From Acetoanaerobium pronyense (GTDB lineage Bacteria; Bacillota; Clostridia; Peptostreptococcales; Filifactoraceae), in assembly GCF_017874355.1 (NCBI RefSeq), contig NZ_JAGGLI010000006.1, forward strand, positions 42,850 through 106,849: 64,000 bases of DNA. The letters run 5' to 3'. Position 1 is the first letter of the stretch, and the number at the start of each line of letters is the position of its first letter. This document shows positions 35,787 through 44,452 of this stretch, one piece after another. The notes under the pieces were generated by a model. The model was not told the origin of the DNA. It made no database searches and saw only the letters and a program-made list of their open reading frames with translations. Position numbers and translations under genes: made by a program.

Positions 35787-37472
35787 ATGAACGTATTGAT
35801 TGAAATAATGAAACACATGGTAAACAACCTTGGATATATTGTTTTAATGGCCTTTGTTTTGAGTAAATTAAAAATGTTCAAAAATATTTTTATTAGAGAA
35901 GAATTCAGCAATAAAGAAAAGTTTATTTTGACTCTAATCTTTGGAACTTTTGGAATTCTTGGAACCTATATTGGAACTGATGTCAATGGAGCGATAGCCA
36001 ATACAAGAATTATAGGAATTATGGTAGGAGGAATTTTGTGTGGTCCTATAGTTGGATTATTTGCTGGAGTAATAGCTGGTCTGCATAGAATACTTATTGA
36101 TTTTGGAGGAATCACAGCTCTTCCTTGTGCAATAACCACTATTTTTTCTGGATTAGCTGCTGGAATTATACATAAAAAAGTATATCAAAAGAAATACTGG
36201 ATTTATGGACTTCTTGGTGGAACTATCATGGAAAGCCTTGGTATGGTACTTATACTAATTATGTCGAAACCTTTTGAGCAAGCCTTTACAATAGTAAGAA
36301 GTATATATGTGCCAATGGTTTTAATCAATGGAATAGGTATCGCTTTAGTAATTCTTATGATTGAAAGTATCTTTCATGAAAAAGAAAAGCTTGCTTCTGA
36401 TCAGGCAAAGTTAGCCCTTGAAATAGCCAATAAAACTCTCCCTTTTTTCAGGCATAGTGATAATAACTCATTTGAAAAGGTATGTCAGATAATTAAAGAA
36501 TCAACAAATTCTGATGCAGTAGCTATTACAGATAGAGAAAAAATCTTATCTCATATTGGAGCAGGAAGTGATCATCATATTCCTGGAGCAACAATTTCAA
36601 CTTCTGCCACAGAGTTTGTCCTTAAAAGTGGGGACATAAAAATATTAAATAATAAGGATGATATTTGCTGTTTAAATTCTCAGTGTGGGTTAAAGTCTGG
36701 AATTATAGTACCATTAAAAGATAATGATAAGGTTGTTGGTACTCTCAAGATATACTATACAAAAGACCACGCTATTAATCATATAAATAAAGTTCTTGCC
36801 ATTGGACTTTCCCAAATAATTTCTACTCAAATTGAAATTAGTAAAATTGAAAGGTTAGAAACAATGAATGTTAAGTCAGAGCTTAAAGCTCTTCAGGCCC
36901 AGATTAATCCACATTTTTTATTTAATGCCTTAAATACAATTATTTCTTTTATACGAATAGATCCTTCTAAGGCTAGAGAGTTAATTATAAACCTATCTAC
37001 ATATCTTAGATATAATATTGACAATATAGAATCTATGGTTGATATAAATAAAGAAATAGAACAAATAAAGGCTTATATTGATATAGAAAAGGCAAGATTT
37101 TCAAATAGAATTAATGTTCAATATGATATAGACGAATTAAATGACTTTAAAATCCCTAGTTTGATAATACAACCTCTAGTAGAAAACTCCATAAAGCATG
37201 GAATATTGAAAAATAATCTTAATGGGAACATAATAATAAAAATAAAGGACCTTAAAAATAAGCTTATTCAAATTTCAATTGAGGATAACGGCTCAGGAAT
37301 ACCAAATAGCGTAATTAATTCACTAAAGTCATCTAATTTTCCTCATCATAATATCGGTCTTTTAAATGTTCATAAAAGACTTGAGATGCACTATGGAGAG
37401 GGCTTAAAGATAGAAAATCTAAGTAGCGGTTCACGGATAACCTTTAATATACCAAGGGAGCAGATTTTATGA
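35787..37472 (+). CDS. LytS-family sensor histidine kinase
   Basis: Membrane sensor of a LytS/BtsS/YpdA-type two-component system. 561 residues. Five to six hydrophobic segments in the first about 200 residues (5TM-5TMR_LYT type, with GTYIGTDVNGAIANTRIIGI and GPIVGLFAGVIAGLHR), a GAF-like domain (about 220-365), the phosphoacceptor motif QINPHFLFNALNTI (His about 375), and an ATPase domain with QPLVENSIKHG and EDNGSGIP. GAAAGG abuts ATG 35787; the TTG at 35796 is nine bases away and may be the true start. Overlaps the regulator gene by four bases. Relatives sense pyruvate or related signals. Confidence 0.92.
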   Translation: MNVLIEIMKHMVNNLGYIVLMAFVLSKLKMFKNIFIREEFSNKEKFILTLIFGTFGILGTYIGTDVNGAIANTRIIGIMVGGILCGPIVGLFAGVIAGLHRILIDFGGITALPCAITTIFSGLAAGIIHKKVYQKKYWIYGLLGGTIMESLGMVLILIMSKPFEQAFTIVRSIYVPMVLINGIGIALVILMIESIFHEKEKLASDQAKLALEIANKTLPFFRHSDNNSFEKVCQIIKESTNSDAVAITDREKILSHIGAGSDHHIPGATISTSATEFVLKSGDIKILNNKDDICCLNSQCGLKSGIIVPLKDNDKVVGTLKIYYTKDHAINHINKVLAIGLSQIISTQIEISKIERLETMNVKSELKALQAQINPHFLFNALNTIISFIRIDPSKARELIINLSTYLRYNIDNIESMVDINKEIEQIKAYIDIEKARFSNRINVQYDIDELNDFKIPSLIIQPLVENSIKHGILKNNLNGNIIIKIKDLKNKLIQISIEDNGSGIPNSVINSLKSSNFPHHNIGLLNVHKRLEMHYGEGLKIENLSSGSRITFNIPREQIL

Positions 37473-38188
37473 TTAGTTGTATCATTATAGAAGATGAATA
37501 TCCTGCTAGAGAAGAATTGAAATATTTTATAAAAAATACTTCTGGCTTTGAGCTTCAAGGAGAATTTGAATCTTCAGAAGAAGCTTTACAATTTTTAGGT
37601 AAAAGGGTTCCAGACGTGATTTTTATGGATATAAATATACCTGGTATAAATGGAATGACATTGAGTAAAATAATTAAAAATTTAAACTCTATGCCACAAA
37701 TAGTCTTTATTACAGCCCATAAAGAACATGCAGTAGAAGCTTTTGAAATAGAAGCTTTTGATTATATTTTAAAACCCTATTCAGAAGAACGAATTGTAAA
37801 AGCATTAAAAAAGTTAGAAACTCACTTTAATGAAAAAAACGTCAGTGATATTAAAAATGAAAGAATTTCACTTTGGAAAAACGATAAAATGATAGTTGTT
37901 GATGTAAAAGATATAATTTATTGTGAAGCAAGTGAAAGAGAAACTATAATTACAACAAAATTTGATATATTTAACGTCAACTTTACTTTTTCTGAATTTG
38001 AAAAAAAGCTACCAGTAGATATTTTTTTTAGATGTCATAGATCATATATTGTAAATTTGACATTGATAGACGAGATAATTCCATGGTTCAATGGAACCTT
38101 GATGATAAGATTTAATAAACTAAAAAAAGATGTTCCAGTTAGCAAAAAAAATGTAAAAGACTTTAAAAATCTAATGGGTTTGATTTAA
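37469..38188 (+). CDS. LytTR-family response regulator
   Basis: Partner of the upstream kinase. 239 residues. Receiver domain (about 1-120) with acidic pair IIEDEYPA, phosphoacceptor Asp in VIFMDINIPGING (about 53), the Thr of FITAHKE and Lys of DYILKPYSEER; then a LytTR DNA-binding domain (about 135-239: KMIVVDVKDIIYCEASERETIITT to FFRCHRSYIVNL). The ATG overlaps the kinase stop (ATGA). The next gene is a CstA carrier; LytTR regulators of this type commonly activate such carriers, so that promoter is the likely target. Confidence 0.94.
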   Translation: MISCIIIEDEYPAREELKYFIKNTSGFELQGEFESSEEALQFLGKRVPDVIFMDINIPGINGMTLSKIIKNLNSMPQIVFITAHKEHAVEAFEIEAFDYILKPYSEERIVKALKKLETHFNEKNVSDIKNERISLWKNDKMIVVDVKDIIYCEASERETIITTKFDIFNVNFTFSEFEKKLPVDIFFRCHRSYIVNLTLIDEIIPWFNGTLMIRFNKLKKDVPVSKKNVKDFKNLMGLI

Positions 38189-38231
38189 AGCAAACAAGCC
38201 ATACTAGGAAAATGTTTTTCGAAAATATTTC

Positions 38232-38314
38232 ATGTATGTTATTAGTCACTTCATGCCATATTTATGTTATTTCAAAGCTATACTTGATAAATAAATAACC
38301 TTCTTATTTATAAT
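38232..38314 (+). promoter_or_regulatory. Candidate LytTR binding repeats and cstA promoter
   Basis: Direct repeats ATGTATGTTATT (38232-38243) and ATTTATGTTATT (38260-38271) match at 11 of 12 bases, 28 bases apart. They lie just upstream of a promoter with TTGATA (38284-38289), an over-long 19-base spacer and TATAAT (38309-38314). The poor spacing is consistent with a need for an activator. Confidence 0.55.
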
Positions 38315-38352
38315 ATAAATTAAGTTTTACAATTATAAAAGGAGGGTATGGT

Positions 38353-39765
38353 ATGATTACTTTTGTTTCAGCAATTATAATTTTGATTGGCGGATATTTT
38401 ATTTATGGAAAATTTGTAGAAAATGTATTTGGAATTGATGAACTTCGCAAAACACCGGCTTTAGCCTTGGAAGATGGAGTAGACTATGTTCCAATGCCAT
38501 GGCATAAGATATTTTTAATTCAATTTTTGAATATAGCAGGATTAGGACCGATTTACGGCGCTGTAGCAGGTGCACTTTGGGGACCAGCGGCTTTCTTATG
38601 GATTGTATTTGGATGTCTTTTCGCTGGTGCAGTTCATGATTATTTCTCTGGTGTACTTTCTATGAGACATGAAGGGACAAGTGTTTCTGAGATAGTTGGT
38701 ATTTACCTTGGAGAAACTGCTAGGAATGTTATGAGAGTTTTTTCGGTAGTTTTACTTGTACTTGTTGGAGTTGTATTTGTAATGGGACCTGCTGGTCTTT
38801 TAAGCAACATGACTAATATGAATACTACATTATGGGTAGGAATAATAATAGCTTACTACATACTTGCTACTGTACTTCCAGTAGATAAAATAATAGGTAA
38901 GATTTATCCGATTTTTGGTGCTTCACTTATTATAATGGCCATTGGTATTGGTTTTGGCATTATATCTCAAGGATACACAATTCCAGAATTATCATTTTCA
39001 AATATGCATCCTAAATCTACACCAATTTTTCCGTTTTTATTTATAACGATAGCTTGTGGCGCAATATCTGGTTTTCATGCCACTCAGTCGCCTCTTATGG
39101 CAAGATGTGTTAAAACAGAAAAAGATGCTAGAAGAATCTTCTACGGATCTATGGTTGCTGAAGGAATTATAGCTTTAATTTGGGCAGCCGCAGCTATGGC
39201 TTTCTTTGGGGGCACAGGTGCACTAGCTGAAACTCTTGGAAATGGCGGGCCTGGAGTAGTGGTAAATACTATTTCCACAAGTCTACTTGGAACTGTAGGT
39301 GGGGCTCTTGCTCTTCTTGGAGTGGTAGCTTGTCCAATAACATCTGGAGATACTGCATTTAGAAGTGCTAGACTTGTAATAGCAGACTCTATTAATCTAA
39401 AACAACAAAGTATTGCAAATAGATTTTATATAGCTATACCACTATTTATTGTAGGGATCGCACTTACAATGATAGATTTTAATATAATATGGAGATATTT
39501 TTCTTGGTCAAATCAAACTCTTGCGATGATTATGCTTTGGGCAGCTGCAGCATATCTATCTAAGGAAAATAAAATGCATTGGATTTGCAGTATTCCAGCA
39601 ACTTTTATGACAGCAGTTACTACAAGCTATATCATGCAGGCTCCTGAAGGATTTAGAATTAATGCTTTAATCTCTAACTCTACAGGTATAATTGTTGCAG
39701 CATTATTCTTATTTATGTTTATAAACAAAAAATCTAAATCTTCAAAAATATCAAAAGCAGCATAA
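38353..39765 (+). CDS. cstA: CstA-family carbon-starvation/pyruvate transporter
   Basis: Integral membrane protein of the CstA/BtsT family, whose E. coli members import pyruvate or peptides. 470 residues (short form; E. coli CstA has about 700) with about 12 hydrophobic segments. Family features: DGVDYVPMPWHKIFLIQFLNIAGLGPIYGAVAGALWGP at about 42-80, GAVHDYFSGVLSMRHEGTSV, GAISGFHATQSPLMARC and ITSGDTAFRSARL. GGAGGG precedes the ATG. Downstream of the LytS/LytT pair, as with BtsSR-BtsT and YpdAB-YhjX; a pyruvate-linked signal is therefore likely but unproven. Confidence 0.9.
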   Translation: MITFVSAIIILIGGYFIYGKFVENVFGIDELRKTPALALEDGVDYVPMPWHKIFLIQFLNIAGLGPIYGAVAGALWGPAAFLWIVFGCLFAGAVHDYFSGVLSMRHEGTSVSEIVGIYLGETARNVMRVFSVVLLVLVGVVFVMGPAGLLSNMTNMNTTLWVGIIIAYYILATVLPVDKIIGKIYPIFGASLIIMAIGIGFGIISQGYTIPELSFSNMHPKSTPIFPFLFITIACGAISGFHATQSPLMARCVKTEKDARRIFYGSMVAEGIIALIWAAAAMAFFGGTGALAETLGNGGPGVVVNTISTSLLGTVGGALALLGVVACPITSGDTAFRSARLVIADSINLKQQSIANRFYIAIPLFIVGIALTMIDFNIIWRYFSWSNQTLAMIMLWAAAAYLSKENKMHWICSIPATFMTAVTTSYIMQAPEGFRINALISNSTGIIVAALFLFMFINKKSKSSKISKAA

Positions 39766-39782
39766 CCTAAGCTTTTACGCAT

Positions 39783-39820
39783 ATAAGGCCTGAAATCGAT
39801 TTATAGATTTCAGGCCTTAT
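39783..39820. terminator. Strong hairpin after cstA
   Basis: Perfect 15-bp stem, arms 39783-39797 and 39806-39820, loop GATTTATA. The following bases (TCATAT) are not a true T tract, so it may be a terminator, an mRNA 3-prime stabiliser, or both. Confidence 0.6.
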
Positions 39821-39839
39821 TCATATAAAATTAACCTAA

Positions 39840-39868
39840 TAGAAAATAATCATTTCTCATGATATAAT
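39840..39868 (+). promoter_or_regulatory. Extended -10 promoter of the MoxR/vWA pair
   Basis: TGATATAAT (39860-39868) is an extended -10; the -35 (TAGAAA, 39840-39845) is weak at 17 bases. The leader is about 70 bases. Confidence 0.5.
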
Positions 39869-39946
39869 ATATTCACATTTATTGTATTCTTTACAATAAT
39901 GAAATTACTTTATATTTAAAATTTAATATTAGAAAGGACATTATAG

Positions 39947-40861
39947 ATGATTGAATTTTTAAAAGAACACGGAGTTAAGGACAGACTTATAGAAGATTTA
40001 ATTCATTTCAGAGGTTTTTATAAGGTAAAAGATGAGCATGCAAACAGAATTCCGGAGCCTAAAATGTTTTATTTTGGAAAGGAAGTTTGGAATATGTCAC
40101 TTTCTGCCTTATTAGAGGGTGAGCATATACTAATTAGCGGTCCAAAGGCAACTGGAAAAAATGTACTTGCAGATAATCTTGCCTGTGCATTTCAAAGACC
40201 TGCGTGGACGGTATCTTTTCATGTGAACACAGATAGTTCTAGCTTAATAGGGACAGATACTTTTGAAAACAATCAAGTTGTGATGAGGAAGGGATCTGTT
40301 TTTGAATGTGCTGAAAATGGAGGTTTTGGAATATTTGATGAAATAAATATGGCCAAAAACGATGCACTTGCAGTTCTCCATTCGGCTCTGGACCATAGAA
40401 AAATAATAGATGTTCCAGGTTACCAAAAGATAAATCTCCACGAATCAACGAGATTTATTGCCACAATGAATCACGGCTATGCAGGAACAAAAGAGCTTAA
40501 TGAAGCACTTGTTTCCAGATTTATGGTCATAGATATTCCTCCTCTTAATAAGGAAAAACTAAAGTTAATTTTAAAGAATGAATTTCATAATTTATCTGAA
40601 GATTATTTAGAACAATTTGCAGGGTTATTTTTAGATTTGCAGTTAAAATCTCAAAATTCCGAAATATCTACAAAGCCTGTAGATTTAAGAGGATTAATTG
40701 GAGCAGTGAAATCAATGAGAAGGGGACTTAGTCCTTATCTAGCAATTAATATGGGTATACTTGGAAAGACTTTTGATGATTTTGAAAAACAAATTGTAGC
40801 AGATGTAATTAAACTTAGAGTACCAAAAGATGTAAAATCTGAAGAGATTTTCAAAAGATAA
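39947..40861 (+). CDS. MoxR/CbbQ-type AAA+ ATPase
   Basis: 304 residues. AAA+ chaperone-like ATPase: Walker A GPKATGKN (about 65-72), Walker B GIFDEIN (about 127-133), sensor 1 ATMNHGYAG, arginine-finger region ALVSRFMVIDIPPL, sensor 2 near KPVDLRGLIGAVKSMRRG. In known systems (NorQ-NorD, CbbQ-CbbO, MoxR-vWA) the hexameric ATPase works with a von Willebrand A partner to activate or insert metal into an enzyme. The partner gene follows 81 bases downstream without a terminator. No metalloenzyme client is adjacent, so the target is unknown. Confidence 0.9.
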   Translation: MIEFLKEHGVKDRLIEDLIHFRGFYKVKDEHANRIPEPKMFYFGKEVWNMSLSALLEGEHILISGPKATGKNVLADNLACAFQRPAWTVSFHVNTDSSSLIGTDTFENNQVVMRKGSVFECAENGGFGIFDEINMAKNDALAVLHSALDHRKIIDVPGYQKINLHESTRFIATMNHGYAGTKELNEALVSRFMVIDIPPLNKEKLKLILKNEFHNLSEDYLEQFAGLFLDLQLKSQNSEISTKPVDLRGLIGAVKSMRRGLSPYLAINMGILGKTFDDFEKQIVADVIKLRVPKDVKSEEIFKR

Positions 40862-40942
40862 AATATATTAAGTCAGATAGGTAGGTTAATGAGAGTATTT
40901 TAGCCTTATAATAAAAATTAAAAAGAAAGAAAAGATGCTTAT

Positions 40943-42718
40943 ATGAACTCTTTAAATGACAAACTAAAAATAAGAAACTCCAATATATTTTGGACTGTAA
41001 GTCAAGAGTATGGAATAAATCCTAATAAAAAATATATTACTAATATACGTAGTAAAAGAAATTATATTTTTGAATCTATTTTAAGTGGTGGAATTCATAA
41101 ATATTTCGATGTGAGCTTAATAGACAATAATCTTGAAAATATAAAAAAAACCACTAAAACTCCTGAAATTTTTTCAGAAATATTATTTTTGCTAATAGAA
41201 GAGTCTGTTTTTTTTAGGCTCGAATCTGAGTGGATTGGAATAAGAGATATAAGACTTAATCATTACAAAAAAGAAGCCGCCTGGTTTGATTATCATCCTC
41301 CTAAAGATGTCCTTTCTGAACTTAGAAGTGTTTACTATATTAAAAAACTTAATAAGTTCCCTAAAACATCAAATGAAATTTTAGTTTTGTTAGATGAAAT
41401 ATTAAAATTTGAAAAAAATACAACAACTAAAGACATTATAAATAAGACATTTGTTATTTTAAAGCGTTTTTTTCATTTTGACTCATCTTTTTTAGAAGAA
41501 AAATTAAAGCCTCATTTAGAGGAAAAAATTGAAAAAGAACCTATAAAAAAAGAAAAAGAAAAGCCTAAAGCTCATTCTAAGTTAGATTTAAATGAAGTGG
41601 ATCAAGAAGAATATGTTTCGGCAGAATATAATCCGAATGAATCTGTATTAAATCCAAAACAAGGCTACGATGGAGATTTTTCTCTTAAGGAAGTAGATAT
41701 AGACATCAAAGAATATAGCAGTATGAAACATAAGATAGAGTCAAAATTTGGTAAAGGAATTATATCGGAATCTGAGCTATCAAGACTTGAAAAAAATATA
41801 TGCCAAGATATTCACGATGGGTGCAGACTGCATCTGACAGATGGAGAATTCTCTACGGAGCTTGAAAAAAGCTATAGATTAAGTTATTTGAAGAATCAAA
41901 GAACCCAGAATCTAGAAGAATTCGAATATCATGAAAATATTTATAGACGAAATATAGTGAAATTAAGAGAAATTATACAAAGGTCTATTTTAGCGAATAC
42001 AGACACGGGAAAATACAAGGCTAATAGAGGTTCATTTATAGCATCCAGTGCTTGGAAATCAGTATATCTCAATGATTTCAAGGTTTTTAGCAGGGATTCC
42101 AAAGATGAAATTGGAAATTTTGTAGTAGATATATTTTTAGACGCTAGCGGATCTCAGACTGAAAGGCAGGGGAAGGTAGCCGCCCAAGGTTTTATAATAT
42201 CAGAAGCATTAACCCTTTCCCATATTCCTGTTAGAGTAACTGGCTTTAATAACTTTCTGGATTTTACTATCTTAAGACAATATAGAGATTACGATGATCC
42301 AATAATCAAAAACTCAAGTATCTTTGATTTTCATACTTCAGGAACTAACAGAGATGGTCTTGCAATTAGAGCAGTTGTAGATTCTCTAAGTAAAAGGTCA
42401 GAAGAAAATAAGATTTTAATAATTCTAAGTGATGGAAGACCAAATGATATTAGGATAACTAAAACTACGGCTTCTAGTATAAAAGGAGAGCTAGATTATA
42501 AAGGATATAAAGCAATAAAAGATACAGGATTTGAGGTGAGAAAAGCAAGGCAAAAGGGAATTGCTGTATTAGGAATCTACACAGGAGAAGAAAATGATCT
42601 AGAAGCTGAAAAGCTTATATTTGGAAGAGATTTTGCATATATAAAAAATATAGATAGATTTTCTGAACTAGTAGGATTTTACCTGAAAAAACACATAGAA
42701 AATATGTTGGATCCTTAG
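40943..42718 (+). CDS. CobT/NorD-like von Willebrand factor A protein
   Basis: 591 residues. A charged N-terminal about 190 residues and a Lys/Glu-rich linker (EKEPIKKEKEKPKAH, about 197-211) lead to a C-terminal vWA domain (about 390-591). Its MIDAS motif is intact: DASGS (about 399-403), the Thr in SGTNRDG and Asp in LSDGRPND. This layout resembles CobT of cobaltochelatase and NorD of nitric-oxide reductase activation. No signal peptide, so cytosolic. The only paired gene is the upstream MoxR ATPase. A client protein is not visible in the window. Confidence 0.87.
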   Translation: MNSLNDKLKIRNSNIFWTVSQEYGINPNKKYITNIRSKRNYIFESILSGGIHKYFDVSLIDNNLENIKKTTKTPEIFSEILFLLIEESVFFRLESEWIGIRDIRLNHYKKEAAWFDYHPPKDVLSELRSVYYIKKLNKFPKTSNEILVLLDEILKFEKNTTTKDIINKTFVILKRFFHFDSSFLEEKLKPHLEEKIEKEPIKKEKEKPKAHSKLDLNEVDQEEYVSAEYNPNESVLNPKQGYDGDFSLKEVDIDIKEYSSMKHKIESKFGKGIISESELSRLEKNICQDIHDGCRLHLTDGEFSTELEKSYRLSYLKNQRTQNLEEFEYHENIYRRNIVKLREIIQRSILANTDTGKYKANRGSFIASSAWKSVYLNDFKVFSRDSKDEIGNFVVDIFLDASGSQTERQGKVAAQGFIISEALTLSHIPVRVTGFNNFLDFTILRQYRDYDDPIIKNSSIFDFHTSGTNRDGLAIRAVVDSLSKRSEENKILIILSDGRPNDIRITKTTASSIKGELDYKGYKAIKDTGFEVRKARQKGIAVLGIYTGEENDLEAEKLIFGRDFAYIKNIDRFSELVGFYLKKHIENMLDP

Positions 42719-42752
42719 ATTATAAATCTTTTATGGATTCAACATATTTTTT
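42702..42752. terminator. Terminator overlapping the vWA stop codon
   Basis: Arms 42702-42714 and 42735-42747 pair over 13 bases with one G-T, followed by TTTTTTA. The 5-prime arm lies in the last codons of the gene. Confidence 0.7.
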
Positions 42753-42756
42753 ATTC

Positions 42757-43074
42757 TTATTTTAACTCTACAATTATATAGCCACTTTTTTTATCTATAT
42801 ACAAATGTGTTTCCTTAAGAGTGATATCCATATTTGCAAAGCTTGACAAGAGATCTATATCTCTTAGGAAATGTAAAGTAACATCCATTGATTTAGTAGA
42901 AGCTCTCAATAGAATTGCTTTTACAAGAGGAAACTGTATCCTATTTAAGTATTCTATATTTGAATCTCTAAAATCTACAGTAAGCATATCTATAGGAATA
43001 TATAAATCAATATCTGTTCCGTCATCTCTAATTATCCTGTAAGGAAGACTTATAAAACAATTATTTAGGTTCAT
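42757..43074 (-). CDS. Protein of unknown function
   Basis: 105 residues, not recognised. The minus strand is supported by AAGGAGA seven bases before the ATG and by convergence on the vWA terminator; an overlapping plus-strand frame has no ribosome binding site. Predicted mixed beta/alpha: LNNCFISLPYRIIRDDGTDIDLYIPIDM, a helix LVKAILLRAS, and a C-terminal beta hairpin (KETHLYIDKKSGYIIVELK). No signal peptide or membrane segment. It lies divergently from the aminotransferase gene across 156 bases. Confidence 0.65.
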   Translation of the reverse strand: MNLNNCFISLPYRIIRDDGTDIDLYIPIDMLTVDFRDSNIEYLNRIQFPLVKAILLRASTKSMDVTLHFLRDIDLLSSFANMDITLKETHLYIDKKSGYIIVELK

Positions 43075-43230
43075 AAATATTCTCCTTAAATTAATCTTGA
43101 AATTTTATTAATATTTTTAAATTATACAATAAATAATAGTGGAAATATACTAAACTATTTCAAAAAAAATGAAGGAAAAAAATCGTTATTGTAGTATAAT
43201 GTAGGTATACTTGTATAAAGGGGGATTCAA

Positions 43231-44415
43231 ATGATTTATTCAAAAAAATATTCATCAATAGAGCCATCAATAACACTTGCAATAAGTGCAAAAGAAAAGA
43301 AAATGAAATCTGAAGGTATAGATATTATAGGCTTTAGCGTTGGAGAACCTGATTTTAGAACTCCTGAAAATATCAGAGCAAAAGCTATAGAAGCCATCAA
43401 TGAAAAAGCAATAGGATATACAGCAGCTTCTGGTATGCCAGAGCTGAAAAAAGCAATAATTGAAAAACTGAAAAAAGAAAATAATTTAGAATATAGTCCA
43501 AACCAAATAGTTATATCAAATGGAGCAAAGCATTCTTTACATAATGCAATAGAGGCTATAAGTAATCCTGGAGACGAGATAATAGTTCCAGCTCCTTATT
43601 GGGTAAGCTATATAGAGCTTGTTAATATGGCAGGGGCGGTACCTGTTATAGTAGAAGGTCTTGAAGAAAATGAATTTAAGGTTTCAGCAGAAGATATATC
43701 AAAAGTGGTTACTGACAAAACTAAGGCAATTATATTAAATTCGCCTTCAAATCCAACTGGAGCAGTTTATTCAAAAGAAGAACTTAATGCAATAGCTGAT
43801 TTAGCAGTAGAAAAAGATATTATTATAATTTCTGATGAAATTTATGAAAAGCTTATCTATGATGGAGAGCATATAAGCATAGCATCTTTCTCAGAAGAAG
43901 TTAAAGAAAGAACAATAGTAATTAATGGTATGTCTAAGGCCTATGCTATGACTGGCTGGAGAATTGGATACACAGCTTCAAACAAAGAACTTGCGTCTAT
44001 TATGGACAACATGCAAAGCCATGCAACTTCAAATCCAAACACAGTTGCCCAATATGCAAGTATAGAAGCTTTAGAAGGAGATGAAAGCTCTGTACTTGAC
44101 ATGAAAAAAGAGTTCAATGAAAGAAGATCCTTAATGGTTGATTTAATCAATGATATAGATGGATTAAGCTGTAAAAAGCCAAAGGGAGCTTTTTATGTTA
44201 TGGTTAATATTTCAAACTTTATAGGAAAATCTATAAATGGGAAAGAAATAAAAAATTCTTTGGATTTTGCAGATTTCTTACTAGATAGTGCAAAGGTTGC
44301 TGTAGTTCCTGGAATAGCTTTTGGATCTGATAATTATATAAGATTATCATATGCAACATCTAAAGAAAAAATAACTGAAGGAATTTCAAGAATTAAAAAA
44401 TCCCTTGAAAGCTAA
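43231..44415 (+). CDS. Aspartate/aromatic aminotransferase, class I PLP enzyme
   Basis: 394 residues, the AspC/AspB length. Fold type I features: GFSVGEPDF and GYTAASGMPELKKAI at the N-terminal substrate lid, APYWVSY (stacking aromatic), ILNSPSNPTGAVYSKEEL, ISDEIYEKLIYDG, PLP-binding Lys in GMSKAYAMTGWRIGY (about 237) and the C-terminal IRLSYATS with the carboxylate-binding Arg. Probably glutamate-oxaloacetate transfer, though aromatic or other amino acids are possible. The ribosome binding site is AGGGGGA (43219-43225); TATAAT lies at 43195. Monocistronic, with a terminator after. Confidence 0.9.
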   Translation: MIYSKKYSSIEPSITLAISAKEKKMKSEGIDIIGFSVGEPDFRTPENIRAKAIEAINEKAIGYTAASGMPELKKAIIEKLKKENNLEYSPNQIVISNGAKHSLHNAIEAISNPGDEIIVPAPYWVSYIELVNMAGAVPVIVEGLEENEFKVSAEDISKVVTDKTKAIILNSPSNPTGAVYSKEELNAIADLAVEKDIIIISDEIYEKLIYDGEHISIASFSEEVKERTIVINGMSKAYAMTGWRIGYTASNKELASIMDNMQSHATSNPNTVAQYASIEALEGDESSVLDMKKEFNERRSLMVDLINDIDGLSCKKPKGAFYVMVNISNFIGKSINGKEIKNSLDFADFLLDSAKVAVVPGIAFGSDNYIRLSYATSKEKITEGISRIKKSLES

Positions 44416-44422
44416 AAAAATT

Positions 44423-44452
44423 AAACCTGGCGATTAAAAGCCAGGTTTTTTT
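44423..44452 (+). terminator. Terminator after the aminotransferase
   Basis: AAACCTGGC (44423-44431) pairs with GCCAGGTTT (44440-44448), then TTTT. Confidence 0.85.

Noticed and set aside
39783..39820. Attenuator for the MoxR operon
   Set aside because: The hairpin has no T tract and lies before the likely promoter at 39840-39868, so it belongs to the cstA transcript.
42821..43042. 73-codon plus-strand frame
   Set aside because: Antisense to the 105-residue minus-strand gene, which has a clear ribosome binding site while this frame has none.
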